NCBI RefSeq assembly: GCF_017872555.1
Contig: NZ_JAEDOX010000004.1
Location: forward strand, 167,380 to 231,379
Source of the DNA: Ruegeria sp. HKCCSA071
GTDB lineage: Bacteria > Pseudomonadota > Alphaproteobacteria > Rhodobacterales > Rhodobacteraceae
Length of the DNA: 64,000 nt
Reading direction: 5' to 3'
Numbering within the stretch: the stretch's first letter is position 1; the number at the start of each line of letters is the position of its first letter. The notes under the pieces were generated by a model, which was given only the letters and a program-made list of their open reading frames with translations, was not told the DNA's origin and ran no database searches. Made by a program: the position numbers and the translations under genes. Of the stretch, positions 9,646 through 18,140 are shown in pieces.

Positions 9646-9935
9646 GGGTTTCCGATATGATTCTCTTTTACTGGCTGCAATCTTGCGGGCCTCAGATCAA
9701 GAGAAAACAAATCCACGATTCCTGTGGATAAGTGTGAAGATAAGTTTTCACAGTCTTAGAATTTCCCTTGTTTCATTACCACTTCATCAACCTGCACAAA
9801 AAATAGGCACATTATCAAGCTATTGATTTTGATGGTTATTTTTTCAGGCATTTAGCAAGTGTATGAAAAAAAAGACATTTTTGTAACACGTAGGTAACAT
9901 GAACGTGCGCGGTGCAAAACTTGCAACGGAAATGC
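9646..9935. other. AT-rich intergenic region with one perfect DnaA box
   Basis: This 290-base stretch between uvrC and the SDR gene is clearly richer in A and T than its surroundings and has A and T runs near 9836-9880. It contains TGTGGATAA at 9723-9731, the exact complement of the DnaA box TTATCCACA. I see only this one perfect copy. A short open frame at 9644-9826 has no ribosome-binding site and no recognisable product. It may hold the uvrC promoter and the end of the SDR transcript. Confidence 0.4.
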
Positions 9936-10715
9936 TCATTCCACACCCAGAACATCCGGTGTTTTCCACCCCAGGTGCTGACCGCCATCCACGCATATCA
10001 GTTGTCCCGTTACCGCATGCGCATCCAGAAAAAACCCCAATGCGGCAGTGATATCCGATGGATTTGACCCGCGTTCCAGAACAGTATTCGATCGTTGCGC
10101 CTGGAAATGCTCGGCGCTTTGACGATGCCCCTGTACCGTCGGGCCAGGCCCAATAGCATTGACCCGGATTGCCGGGGAAAGCGCCTGTGCCGAGGTGCGG
10201 GTCAGCGTCCATAGCCCCATTTTGGCAATGGTGTAAGACATGAACTCGGGTGTCAGCTTGCGTACACGCATGTCCACCATGTTGATGATCAGACCGGTCG
10301 CAAGGGGTTCGCCATTTTCGTCTGTGTCCGGGGCCAGCCCCTGCCCGGCCATGGCTTGGGTCAAAACGAACGGTGCGCGCAGATTGCTGTCGAGATGGCG
10401 GTCCCAGCTTTGGCGGGTTGCGGTGTGAACGCTGTCATATTCAAAGATTGAGGCGTTGTTCACCAGACAGGTGATCGGCCCACCCAGAGCCTCGGCTGCT
10501 TTGGGCAGCAGGTCCTGCACCTGGGCCTCATCGAGCAGATCGGCCTGCAAGGCCACCGACCGTCGGCCCAATGCCTGTACCTCCGCCACAGTCTCGTGCG
10601 CGGGACGTTCTGAGGACGCATAGTGAACGGCGACATCATATCCACGTCCGGCCAGATAAAGCGCCATGGCCCGGCCAAGGCGAATACCGGCACCGGTCAC
10701 TAAAGCTCGGGTCAT
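9936..10715 (-). CDS. Pteridine-reductase/FolM-like short-chain dehydrogenase
   Basis: The 259-residue Rossmann protein has the NADPH motif TGAGIRLGRA (residues 7-16), NNAS at 86-89 and the catalytic YTIAK (Tyr161, Lys165). The usual catalytic Ser position, 13 residues before the Tyr, is Asp148 (NMVDM). An Asp there is a known mark of pteridine reductase PTR1 and FolM-type dihydromonapterin/dihydrofolate reductases, as is the TGA-x-x-R/L-G loop. A pterin reduction role is therefore likely, though other SDR activities cannot be excluded. It is followed by the antiporter gene on its other side in the same orientation. Confidence 0.75.
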   Translation of the reverse strand: MTRALVTGAGIRLGRAMALYLAGRGYDVAVHYASSERPAHETVAEVQALGRRSVALQADLLDEAQVQDLLPKAAEALGGPITCLVNNASIFEYDSVHTATRQSWDRHLDSNLRAPFVLTQAMAGQGLAPDTDENGEPLATGLIINMVDMRVRKLTPEFMSYTIAKMGLWTLTRTSAQALSPAIRVNAIGPGPTVQGHRQSAEHFQAQRSNTVLERGSNPSDITAALGFFLDAHAVTGQLICVDGGQHLGWKTPDVLGVE

Positions 10716-10736
10716 GCTTCACCTCGTTTTGTCAGA

Positions 10737-11702
10737 TCACACCAGCAATACTGTGATATAAAGCGCATAAAGGAAGGTCAGTACCAGACCCCAAACGCGA
10801 GAGATATCCTGCTTGAAAACAACAAAGGGAACCAGAAGCAGCGAAGCGCCCAGCATGACCCAAAGGTCAAAATACAGGAAACCGGGATCAACCGGGATAC
10901 GCCCGAACCAGGTTGCGATCCCGATAATGGCCAGAAGATTGAACATGTTCGATCCGATCACGTTGCCTAGGGCCACATCGGCCTGCCTGCGCAACGCGGC
11001 CATGACGGTTGTTGCCAGTTCGGGTAAAGACGTTCCGACCGCAATCAGGGTCAGACCGATAACCGTCTCACTGACACCATAGGTTCGGGCGATGACCGTC
11101 GCATTTTCCACCAGCAGGTGTGCCCCCATTGGAAGGCCGACAAGGCCTAGGATCAGGTAAACCGATACCTTCCAGTAAGGCATGTCAGGATCGGCTTCTT
11201 CTAGGCCTTCAAGGTCGTCGTCATCGGCACAGGCTTCCCCACAGGCCTTGCGGTGCGCCTTTGCTTCACGAAAGGCATTCATCAGAACCAGGCCCAAAGC
11301 CGCCAGCAGGATCAGGCCGCTGACGACGGTGAATGTTCCACAAAACGCCAACCCTATGAACAAGGCCGTCGCCATCAGCATGAAGGCATAGTTCCTACGG
11401 CTGTCGCACTCGCTGGTGTGGATCGTTGCCAGCATCGCTGGAAGGCCAAGAACCAACAGGATGTTGGCCGTGTTTGATCCGACAACATTACCCAGCGCGA
11501 TACCCGGTGCGTGTTCCTTGACGGCGCTGATAGCAATCAGCAACTCGGGCGCGGACGTGCCGAAGGCCACAATCGTAAGGCTGACGATCAGAGCCGGGAC
11601 ACCTAAACGCAGGCTCAGGTTCACTGCGCCACGCACCAAGGCATCGCCTGCCAGCAACAGGATCAACAAGCCAAGACCAGACAGCAGCCACGTGGTGATC
11701 AA
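10737..11702 (-). CDS. Calcium/sodium antiporter (CaCA family)
   Basis: The 321-residue membrane protein has two homologous halves, each with the alpha-repeat of cation/Ca exchangers: FGTSAPELLIAISAV with GNVVGSNTANILLVLG, and VGTSLPELATTVMAA with GNVIGSNMFNLLAIIG. The acidic loop in the middle (ADDDDLEGLEEADPD) separates them. It resembles YrbG. The start is TTG at 11702, overlapping the stop of the zinc-ribbon gene as TTGA, with AAGGAGG about eight bases upstream, so it is translated by coupling. Confidence 0.9.
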   Translation of the reverse strand: MITTWLLSGLGLLILLLAGDALVRGAVNLSLRLGVPALIVSLTIVAFGTSAPELLIAISAVKEHAPGIALGNVVGSNTANILLVLGLPAMLATIHTSECDSRRNYAFMLMATALFIGLAFCGTFTVVSGLILLAALGLVLMNAFREAKAHRKACGEACADDDDLEGLEEADPDMPYWKVSVYLILGLVGLPMGAHLLVENATVIARTYGVSETVIGLTLIAVGTSLPELATTVMAALRRQADVALGNVIGSNMFNLLAIIGIATWFGRIPVDPGFLYFDLWVMLGASLLLVPFVVFKQDISRVWGLVLTFLYALYITVLLV

Positions 11703-11869
11703 GCCCGGCCTCCTTTTTCACAGGTACAGGGGCCCTTTCCGATGCGATACCGACCGCATCGCGGACATTTTGCCGAGCTCAGCTTTTTCTGCCCGGGAAA
11801 CCGCAACTTGCCGAACATTGCCAATACGCCCATAGCGATCAGAAAAAGAGTGACAGCCTTTACGATCAC
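11699..11869 (-). CDS. 56-residue membrane-anchored zinc-ribbon protein
   Basis: This small gene starts with GTG at 11869, one base after the S49 peptidase stop, and its TGA overlaps the antiporter TTG start. The product has one N-terminal hydrophobic helix (VKAVTLFLIAMGVLAMFG), then CPRCGRYRIGKGPCTC, four cysteines as CxxC-x8-CxC, a zinc-ribbon-like knuckle. Its coupled position between the two genes and its compact, sensible composition support a real gene. I know of similar short proteins in Rhodobacteraceae but no function. It may be a small membrane regulator or chaperone for the neighbouring peptidase or antiporter. Confidence 0.8.
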   Translation of the reverse strand: MIVKAVTLFLIAMGVLAMFGKLRFPGQKKLSSAKCPRCGRYRIGKGPCTCEKGGRA

Positions 11870-11870
11870 G

Positions 11871-12668
11871 TCACAAACCGAAACGCGCGTAGGCTGCCCG
11901 CTCCTCTAATCCTGCAATAGCGTCCTGCGCCAGGTTGGCCCCAAACCGGGTCCAGATCGGTTTTTTCACGCCATAGCGGCGGAATTTGACCTTGTCACCG
12001 AAACGGTCCTGCATCTTTGGCTTCAGATGGGCGATGCCGTCGATCAGCCCCAGTTCCTGCGCGCGACGCGCCAGCCAGACCTCGCCCGTGAACAGATCCG
12101 CTTCCTGATTCAGCTTGTCCCCGCGCCGATCTTTGACATGCGCAATGAAATTCTCGTGGATATCACCCAACAACCCTTGCAGGCGGGCCACATCCTCTTT
12201 CTTTTCTGGTGAAAACGGGTCGAGCATGGACTTCGATTTCCCGGCGGTATGGACCCGCCGCTCAAACCCTTGCCGCGCCAGAAAGACATGCGCGCCAAAT
12301 CCAGCCGAGATCACACCGATCGATCCCAGTACGGAATTGTTATCGGCCCAGATCTCATCCGCTGCGGCGGCCAGCCAATACCCACCGGATGCAGCGACGT
12401 CCTCGACAAAAGCGAAAACTGGCACGTTCAGTTCTTCTGATAAACTTCGAATGCGCGCACCGATCATTGAACTTTGGACAGGGGATCCGCCTGGTGAATT
12501 AATCTCAAGCGCCACGGCCGCAGGTTTTCCCTTGCGAAAGGCTTTCTCGAGAACCGGCGCCAGCGTGGCGTCGTTCAAGGACCCGCGCCCGGCCATTCCA
12601 ATGGCTCCGGACAGGCGGACGATGGCCACACAGGGGTGTTTTTTGACGAACGGCAGGCTGAGCTTCAT
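11871..12668 (-). CDS. S49-family (SppA-like) signal peptide peptidase
   Basis: The 265-residue protein matches short SppA-type serine peptidases. It has NSPGGSPVQS, the nucleophile region DVAASGGYWLAAAADEI, then NSVLGSIGVIS and the lysine-bearing AGKSKSMLDPFSPE, which supplies the Ser-Lys dyad. There is no clear N-terminal anchor, unlike E. coli SppA. ATG at 12668 (MKLSLPFVKKHP) is preferred over an upstream extension. It begins an operon with the zinc-ribbon protein and the antiporter. Cytoplasmic-side cleavage of leftover signal peptides is the likely role. Confidence 0.9.
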   Translation of the reverse strand: MKLSLPFVKKHPCVAIVRLSGAIGMAGRGSLNDATLAPVLEKAFRKGKPAAVALEINSPGGSPVQSSMIGARIRSLSEELNVPVFAFVEDVAASGGYWLAAAADEIWADNNSVLGSIGVISAGFGAHVFLARQGFERRVHTAGKSKSMLDPFSPEKKEDVARLQGLLGDIHENFIAHVKDRRGDKLNQEADLFTGEVWLARRAQELGLIDGIAHLKPKMQDRFGDKVKFRRYGVKKPIWTRFGANLAQDAIAGLEERAAYARFGL

Positions 12669-12782
12669 GGGTGCCGATGTAGAGTGCCGCCATCCCGTAA
12701 ACAAGGGACTCTTCGAACCTTGAACGCGACGTGAACCAGATTCACACACTCGATGGGCAAAAATGCAACGCACCGGCGTGGG

Positions 12783-13544
12783 TTAGCTGCGAAGGCGCCA
12801 GCCGGTTTTGAAGATCCAGCCAATGACCGCCAGACACACCCCAGTAAAGGCTATGATGGCCAGCAAGCTCAGGGCAATGGGCACATCCGCAAGCCCGAAA
12901 AACGACCAGCGAAACCCCGAAATCAGATAGACGACCGGATTGAACAACGTGATCGTCTGCCACAGAGGCGGCAGCATCGAGATTGAATAAAACGTACCGC
13001 CAAGGAAGATAAGTGGCGTGACCACAAGCTGCGGCACCAATGACATCTGTTCAAAATTACTGGCCCATATCCCGATGATAAAACCCAGCAACGAGAAGCT
13101 GAGACATGACAGGATCAAGAACGCCGCCATGGCAAAGGGGTGTTCGATCCGTATGTCGACGAAAAAGGTCGACGTGGCCAGAATGACCAACCCCACAAAC
13201 AGCGCTTTGGTGGCCGCCGCACCGACATACCCAATCACGATTTCGATAAAATTCACCGGCGCCGACAGCAGCTCGTAGATGGTGCCCAGAAACTTTGGGA
13301 AATAAATTCCGAAAGACGCGTTCGAGATCGACAGCATCACCACAGACAGCATGATCAGACCCGGCACGATGAACGCGCCGTAGGATACGCCCTCGACCTC
13401 TTGAATTCGACTGCCGATGGCGGTGCCAAACACCACGAAATACAGCGAAGTGGAAAGAACCGGTGACAGGAAGCTTTGCGCCAGGGTGCGAAAGAAGCGA
13501 GCCATTTCGAACCGGTAGATTGCAGCGATTGCGGTCCAGTTCAT
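12783..13544 (-). CDS. ABC-2 type transporter permease
   Basis: The 253-residue protein has six hydrophobic segments and the ABC-2 permease pattern ([58 protein letters not shown]). It overlaps the ATPase gene by four bases and is certainly its partner. The pair exports an unknown substrate; similar pairs are often annotated as multidrug or polysaccharide exporters. Confidence 0.92.
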   Translation of the reverse strand: MNWTAIAAIYRFEMARFFRTLAQSFLSPVLSTSLYFVVFGTAIGSRIQEVEGVSYGAFIVPGLIMLSVVMLSISNASFGIYFPKFLGTIYELLSAPVNFIEIVIGYVGAAATKALFVGLVILATSTFFVDIRIEHPFAMAAFLILSCLSFSLLGFIIGIWASNFEQMSLVPQLVVTPLIFLGGTFYSISMLPPLWQTITLFNPVVYLISGFRWSFFGLADVPIALSLLAIIAFTGVCLAVIGWIFKTGWRLRS

Positions 13545-14470
13545 GCCGCCTCTCCGGATACCAGATTGACAAATATTTCTTCCAGGCTCGATTGCCGTGT
13601 CTGTACGTCGCGCAACACGAGTCCGGCCTGCGACACGTCATTCAACAGGGTCGTAATTCCTGTGCGATCCGCATGGGTATCGTATGTATAGATCAGGCTA
13701 TCCCCCGCGCCATTGAGGGTCAAATTGTGGCTGGCCAAACCACCGGGAATCTTGGCGATTGGCTCGGTGAGCATGACGACAATCTGCTTTTTGCCCATCT
13801 GCGCCATAAGCGTGTCTTTGTCCTGCACCAAAAGCAACTCACCCTTGTCGATGACGCCGACGCGATCCGCGATGGCTTCTGCCTCTTCGATATAGTGGGT
13901 GGTCAGAATGATGGTGACACCGTCCCGTTTCAGCTCGGCCACGATTTCCCACATATCCTTGCGCAGCTCGACATCCACACCTGCCGTCGGTTCATCCAGA
14001 AACAAAACACGTGGTTCATGCGCCAGAGCCTTGGCGATCAGCACACGGCGTTTCATGCCGCCCGACAACTCCTTGATGGGGTTCTTGCGCTTGTCCAATA
14101 GCGAGAGCTTGCGCAGAATGTCCTCGATCCGGGCGTTGTCTTTGCCCAGCCCAAACAACCCGCGTGACAGCCGAACTGTGTTCCAGACCTTTTCAAACGG
14201 TTCCAGCGCGATCTCTTGCGGGACAAGCCCGATCATCCTGCGCGCTGCGCGATAGTCCGACTGAATGTCGTGCCCGCCGACTGAGACCGTGCCGGATGTT
14301 GGCGTGGTTATTCCACAGATCGTCGAGATCAGAGTGGTTTTTCCCGCCCCATTCGGCCCCAGAAGCGCAAGAATTTCGCCTTCTTCAATGTCCAGAGACA
14401 CACCTTTCAGCGCCTCGAACCCGTCGGCGTAGGATTTGCGCAGATCTCTGATGGATAAAATGGTCGTCAT
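13541..14470 (-). CDS. ABC transporter ATP-binding protein
   Basis: The 309-residue ATPase has Walker A ([10 protein letters not shown]), Q-loop ([14 protein letters not shown]), signature (LSGGMKRRV), Walker B ([13 protein letters not shown]) and the switch His ([11 protein letters not shown]). It belongs to the CcmA/DrrA-like group that pairs with ABC-2 permeases, and has the extra C-terminal 80 residues of that group. ATG at 14470 is used; the frame remains open to 14581 without a better start. Confidence 0.93.
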   Translation of the reverse strand: MTTILSIRDLRKSYADGFEALKGVSLDIEEGEILALLGPNGAGKTTLISTICGITTPTSGTVSVGGHDIQSDYRAARRMIGLVPQEIALEPFEKVWNTVRLSRGLFGLGKDNARIEDILRKLSLLDKRKNPIKELSGGMKRRVLIAKALAHEPRVLFLDEPTAGVDVELRKDMWEIVAELKRDGVTIILTTHYIEEAEAIADRVGVIDKGELLLVQDKDTLMAQMGKKQIVVMLTEPIAKIPGGLASHNLTLNGAGDSLIYTYDTHADRTGITTLLNDVSQAGLVLRDVQTRQSSLEEIFVNLVSGEAA

Positions 14471-14640
14471 ATCCGCTCCCCGTTCTGGCCCAAACCCTAT
14501 CGCCCCGAACACAGGGATAACAGGCCCATTCCGCACCATGTGATGAACAACTGCCAAAAGGAAGACCGCCCGCGCCAGCAATCATCCGGCTTGCAATCCC
14601 GACACCAGCCAGCAAACTCTGCCGGGAACGGAGGGCCCTG

Positions 14641-15729
14641 ATGCTGAACGGAATACGTGTTGTCGAACTTGAAGGTCTGGGTCCCGGCCCGTTTGGAGCT
14701 ATGTTTCTGGCAGATCTGGGCGCTGACGTGATAACAATCCATCGCAAAGGGGGCGCCGCGACACCGGGTATGCCGGAACGTTCCCTGCTGGATCGTGGCA
14801 AAAGATCCATCGCACTTGATCTGAAGAACGCCAATGATCTGGAGACCGCGCTTCGCCTGATCGACACAGCCGATGCGCTGATCGAAGGATTCCGTCCCGG
14901 TGTGATGGAAAAACTGGGGCTCGGGCCCGATGTCTGCCTGACCCGCAATCCAAAACTGGTCTACGGGCGCATGACGGGCTGGGGGCAGGATAGCCCGCTG
15001 GCCGACACGGCGGGGCATGACCTGAATTACATCGCCCTGTCCGGAGCGCTCTGGTATGCCTCACACCCCGGCCATGCACCGCAGACCCCGCCAACGTTGG
15101 TGGGTGATATCGGCGGTGGGGCCATGTATCTTGTGGCAGGCGTTCTGGCGGGACTGATCAATGCACAGCGCACTGGCACAGGTACTGTCGTTGACGCGGC
15201 AATCTATGACGGCTCGGCCCATATGATGAACCTGTTGATGACAATGCGCCAAACCGGCAACCTGTCTGAAACCCGGGGTCAAAGCCTGTTGGACGGTCCC
15301 CACTGGTGCAGCACCTACGCCTGCGCCTGCGGCGGCTACATTTCCGTGCAATGCCTCGAACCAAAATTCTACATGCAATTTCTGAACTTACTGGGCCTCA
15401 CAAACGATACCGAGTTTCAGCGGCAATACGACCGTGATCTGTGGCCTTCGCTTTCACGCCGTCTAACCGACATCTTCGCCAGTCAACCGCGCGACCATTG
15501 GGAGGCCCTGTTTCGCGGAACAGATGCCTGCGTTGCTCCTGTTCTCAGCCCGGACGAAGCCCGCTCACACCCGATGAACCTCCGTCGCAACAGCTGGCAG
15601 GACATTGACGGTGCATTTCAGGCCGCCGCCGCCCCACGGTTTTCAGGCCATGACTGGACCCCGAAACCCAGCCCCATGCGCGGCGAGCATACTAAAGAGA
15701 TCCTCGCAGAGCTCGACAGCCTGAGCTGA
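14641..15729 (+). CDS. Alpha-methylacyl-CoA racemase-like CoA-transferase family III enzyme
   Basis: The 362-residue protein belongs to the CaiB/BaiF family (LNGIRVVELEGLGPGPFGAM at the start). It keeps the racemase catalytic pair at the positions known for the mycobacterial enzyme: His126 in AGHDLNY and Asp156 in GDIGGGAM, followed by GTVVDAAIYDGSAHM. This argues for epimerising 2-methylacyl-CoA rather than CoA transfer, which uses an Asp nucleophile elsewhere. A typical role is degradation of branched or sterol side chains. It stands alone, with a promoter region of 170 bases shared with the divergent ABC ATPase. Confidence 0.85.
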   Translation: MLNGIRVVELEGLGPGPFGAMFLADLGADVITIHRKGGAATPGMPERSLLDRGKRSIALDLKNANDLETALRLIDTADALIEGFRPGVMEKLGLGPDVCLTRNPKLVYGRMTGWGQDSPLADTAGHDLNYIALSGALWYASHPGHAPQTPPTLVGDIGGGAMYLVAGVLAGLINAQRTGTGTVVDAAIYDGSAHMMNLLMTMRQTGNLSETRGQSLLDGPHWCSTYACACGGYISVQCLEPKFYMQFLNLLGLTNDTEFQRQYDRDLWPSLSRRLTDIFASQPRDHWEALFRGTDACVAPVLSPDEARSHPMNLRRNSWQDIDGAFQAAAAPRFSGHDWTPKPSPMRGEHTKEILAELDSLS

Positions 15730-15768
15730 TCCGCACTTCATCTGGCCCAAAATATCCCGGGGGATGAA

Positions 15769-15802
15769 TTGGCCGCAGGCCAAGAAGGGGGCTGGCCCCC
15801 TT
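15769..15802. terminator. Tandem hairpins, probable bidirectional terminator
   Basis: Between two convergent genes there are two hairpins in a row: TTGGCC-GCA-GGCCAA at 15769-15783 and AAGGGGGC-TG-GCCCCCTT at 15785-15802. The second is followed by a T, on the plus strand, and preceded by A-rich sequence, so it can act in either direction. Confidence 0.7.
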
Positions 15803-15810
15803 TAATCTGC

Positions 15811-16845
15811 TTAGCGCGCGCGCACCGTATCGATCATCAACTGAACATTCTCAGGATCGGCATCCGGCGTGATCCCATGACCCAGGTTGAAGATGTGCGG
15901 CCCCTTAGAGAACGCCTCGACAATCCGCCGCGTTTCGTCCACCAGAGCCTGCCCACCGGTCACCATATGCGACGAGGCCAGGTTTCCCTGTACACAACCC
16001 TCAATCTGTACATGTCTGGCGGCCCAATCGGGCGACACCGAGTTGTCCAGCGCGACGCAATCCACGCCAGTCGTCTTGGCAAATCCAATATACCCCTCCC
16101 CCGCCTCGCGCGGGAAACCAATCACCGGAATACCCGGGTGACGCTCCTTGATGGACTGCGTAATCACACGGCATGGTTCCACAGCGTATTTGCGAAACGC
16201 CTCACCTTTCAGGGAACCCGCCCAGCTGTCAAAAATCTTGACCACCTCAGCCCCGGCGTCGATCTGAGCCGACAGATACTCGATTGTTGCGGCCGTGATG
16301 CGATCCAGCAGCGCCTCGAATAAAACAGTATCGCTTTCTCGAAGAGCGTGAGCTGGTCCCTGATCGGGTGTTCCACGCCCGGCGATCATATAGGTCGCAA
16401 CCGTCCATGGCGCGCCGGCGAACCCGATCAGCGTGGTCTCAGACGGCAATTCTCGCGACAGGATCCGAACCGTTTCATAAACGGGCGACAAAGTCTCATG
16501 AATTGCGTCAATCGGCTTCAACGCATCAAACTCCGCGTGCCGCGTGATGGTCGACAAACGTGGGCCTTCGCCGGTCACAAACCATAAATCCGCACCCAGC
16601 GCCTGCGGCACCAGCAGGATATCGGCAAACAGGATCGCAGCATCAAACCCATAGCGCCGGATTGGCTGCAATGTGACTTCGGCGGCCAGTTCCGGGTTAT
16701 AGCATAAAGACAGAAAGTCCCCGGCCTGGGCACGGGTAGCCCGGTATTCCGGCAGATACCGGCCCGCCTGGCGCATCATCCAGATTGGCGGCACATCCTG
16801 TACTTCACCCGCCAGCGCCCGCAGCAGTTTCTTTGTCTCGGCCAT
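15811..16845 (-). CDS. hemE: Uroporphyrinogen decarboxylase
   Basis: HemE removes four carboxylates from uroporphyrinogen III to give coproporphyrinogen III. The 344-residue protein shows the signature [17 protein letters not shown] near residue 20, [14 protein letters not shown] in the middle, the [13 protein letters not shown] segment and [13 protein letters not shown] at the C-terminus. It starts [14 protein letters not shown] at 16845, divergent from hemC with about 106 bases between the start codons. Confidence 0.97.
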   Translation of the reverse strand: MAETKKLLRALAGEVQDVPPIWMMRQAGRYLPEYRATRAQAGDFLSLCYNPELAAEVTLQPIRRYGFDAAILFADILLVPQALGADLWFVTGEGPRLSTITRHAEFDALKPIDAIHETLSPVYETVRILSRELPSETTLIGFAGAPWTVATYMIAGRGTPDQGPAHALRESDTVLFEALLDRITAATIEYLSAQIDAGAEVVKIFDSWAGSLKGEAFRKYAVEPCRVITQSIKERHPGIPVIGFPREAGEGYIGFAKTTGVDCVALDNSVSPDWAARHVQIEGCVQGNLASSHMVTGGQALVDETRRIVEAFSKGPHIFNLGHGITPDADPENVQLMIDTVRAR

Positions 16846-16951
16846 TTTCGCCCCCAGTATTCCGGTTTTGGCAACGGGTCGTCCTTCGGCGGCAATTTGT
16901 CAAGCTCAGCCCCCATTGTCAGGGCAATGTGACGCGACTAAAGCTGTGCAC

Positions 16952-17917
16952 ATGACTTTGACCCTGCCCACCCCCGCATCGCCCCTCAGAATTGGCACCC
17001 GTGGTTCACCGCTGGCATTGGCTCAGGCCTATGAAACCCGCCAGCGCCTGAGCGATGCGTTTGATCTACCCGAAGCGGCCTTTGAAATCGTCGTGATCAA
17101 GACAACTGGCGATAATCGCGCTATGATCGACGCGGATCGTCCCCTGAAGGAAATCGGCAACAAGGGCCTGTTCACCAAGGAAATCGAAGAGGCGATGTTG
17201 CGCGCCGAAATCGATATCGCCGTGCATTCAACGAAAGACATGCCTGTTGAGCAGCCCGAAGGGCTGGTTCTGGACACATTCCTTCCGCGCGAGGATGTGC
17301 GTGACGCTTTCATCTCGCCGCGCCTTAACTCGATCCACGATCTGCCTGAAGGGGCCGTCGTGGGCACCTCGTCTTTGCGGCGCCGGGCACAGCTGCTGAG
17401 CCGGCGGCCGGACCTGAAAGTGGTCGAGTTTCGCGGGAACGTGCAGACGCGGCTGAAAAAGCTGGAAGCCGGTGTCGCGGATTGCACTTTTCTGGCCATG
17501 GCTGGCATTCGCCGTCTGGGCATGGACGAGATTCCAGCCAGCGCCATTTCTCCGGATGACATGCTGCCTGCGATTGCACAGGGTACCATTGGCATCGAAC
17601 GGCGCAGCAACGACATGCGCGCGGCTGAAATGCTTGAAGCGATTCATCACGCGGAAACAGGATGGCGGCTGGCCGCTGAACGCACTCTGCTGGCCGCGCT
17701 GGACGGATCTTGCGAAACTCCGATCGCTGGTCTGGCAGAACTGGACGGAGACAACTTAAGGCTGCGCGGCGAAGTCCTGCGCCCAGATGGATCGGAAACC
17801 GTGAACAGAGATGTGACCGGTTCCGTCAAAGACGGGCCGGAAATGGCCCGCGCGATGGCGGCAGACCTGTTGGAACAGGCAGGTCCGGGTTTTTTCGATT
17901 GGAAAAATTCAAATTAA
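16952..17917 (+). CDS. hemC: Hydroxymethylbilane synthase (porphobilinogen deaminase)
   Basis: HemC polymerises four porphobilinogens. The 321-residue protein shows LRIGTRGSPLALAQAYETR, HSTKDMPVEQPEGL, GTSSLRRRAQLL and the cofactor-binding Cys in LDGSCETPIAGLA (about residue 254). ATG at 16952 gives the family-like start; the 28 codons upstream in frame lie in the promoter region. It is divergent from hemE. Confidence 0.97.
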   Translation: MTLTLPTPASPLRIGTRGSPLALAQAYETRQRLSDAFDLPEAAFEIVVIKTTGDNRAMIDADRPLKEIGNKGLFTKEIEEAMLRAEIDIAVHSTKDMPVEQPEGLVLDTFLPREDVRDAFISPRLNSIHDLPEGAVVGTSSLRRRAQLLSRRPDLKVVEFRGNVQTRLKKLEAGVADCTFLAMAGIRRLGMDEIPASAISPDDMLPAIAQGTIGIERRSNDMRAAEMLEAIHHAETGWRLAAERTLLAALDGSCETPIAGLAELDGDNLRLRGEVLRPDGSETVNRDVTGSVKDGPEMARAMAADLLEQAGPGFFDWKNSN

Positions 17918-17986
17918 TTTAAGGCAGTGTGAACTTGATCACTGTGACCGCCGAGATTCTCGGGCATTAAAGTGACATACCGATGA

Positions 17987-18079
17987 GGAAGTCGGGTCAG
18001 TCTCGAAAGTATCGAAAAGTTTTCAGATTGCCGGTGATTTAATCAGTATTCGAGGGGGCGAGGCTGACCCCCGACTTCC
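17987..18079. repeat. Inverted repeat with 14-base arms around a 63-base spacer
   Basis: GGAAGTCGGGTCAG at 17987-18000 is mirrored by CTGACCCCCGACTTCC at 18064-18079, with two extra C in the second arm. The space between hemC and the aminotransferase gene is non-coding. The arms could fold into a long stem downstream of hemC. Confidence 0.5.
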
Positions 18080-18087
18080 AAAGGTAG

Positions 18088-18117
18088 CGGGTCGCTGTTG
18101 AACTCAACAGCGACCCG
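18088..18117 (+). terminator. Strong hairpin downstream of hemC
   Basis: CGGGTCGCTGTTGA at 18088-18101 and TCAACAGCGACCCG at 18104-18117 form a perfect 14-bp stem with a two-base gap, followed on the plus strand by TTTA. It lies between convergent genes and ends 23 bases before the stop of the aminotransferase, so it may end transcripts from both sides. Confidence 0.7.
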
Positions 18118-18140
18118 TTTACGTTGTATACATCCAACCT

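Noticed and set aside
9644..9826. Short plus-strand open frame between uvrC and the SDR gene
   Set aside because: No ribosome-binding site, starts inside the uvrC start region, and has a composition expected from random AT-rich DNA.
15811..17917. hemE-hemC region as a replication origin, by analogy with Caulobacter
   Set aside because: The 106-base gap between them has no DnaA box cluster or AT-rich stretch.
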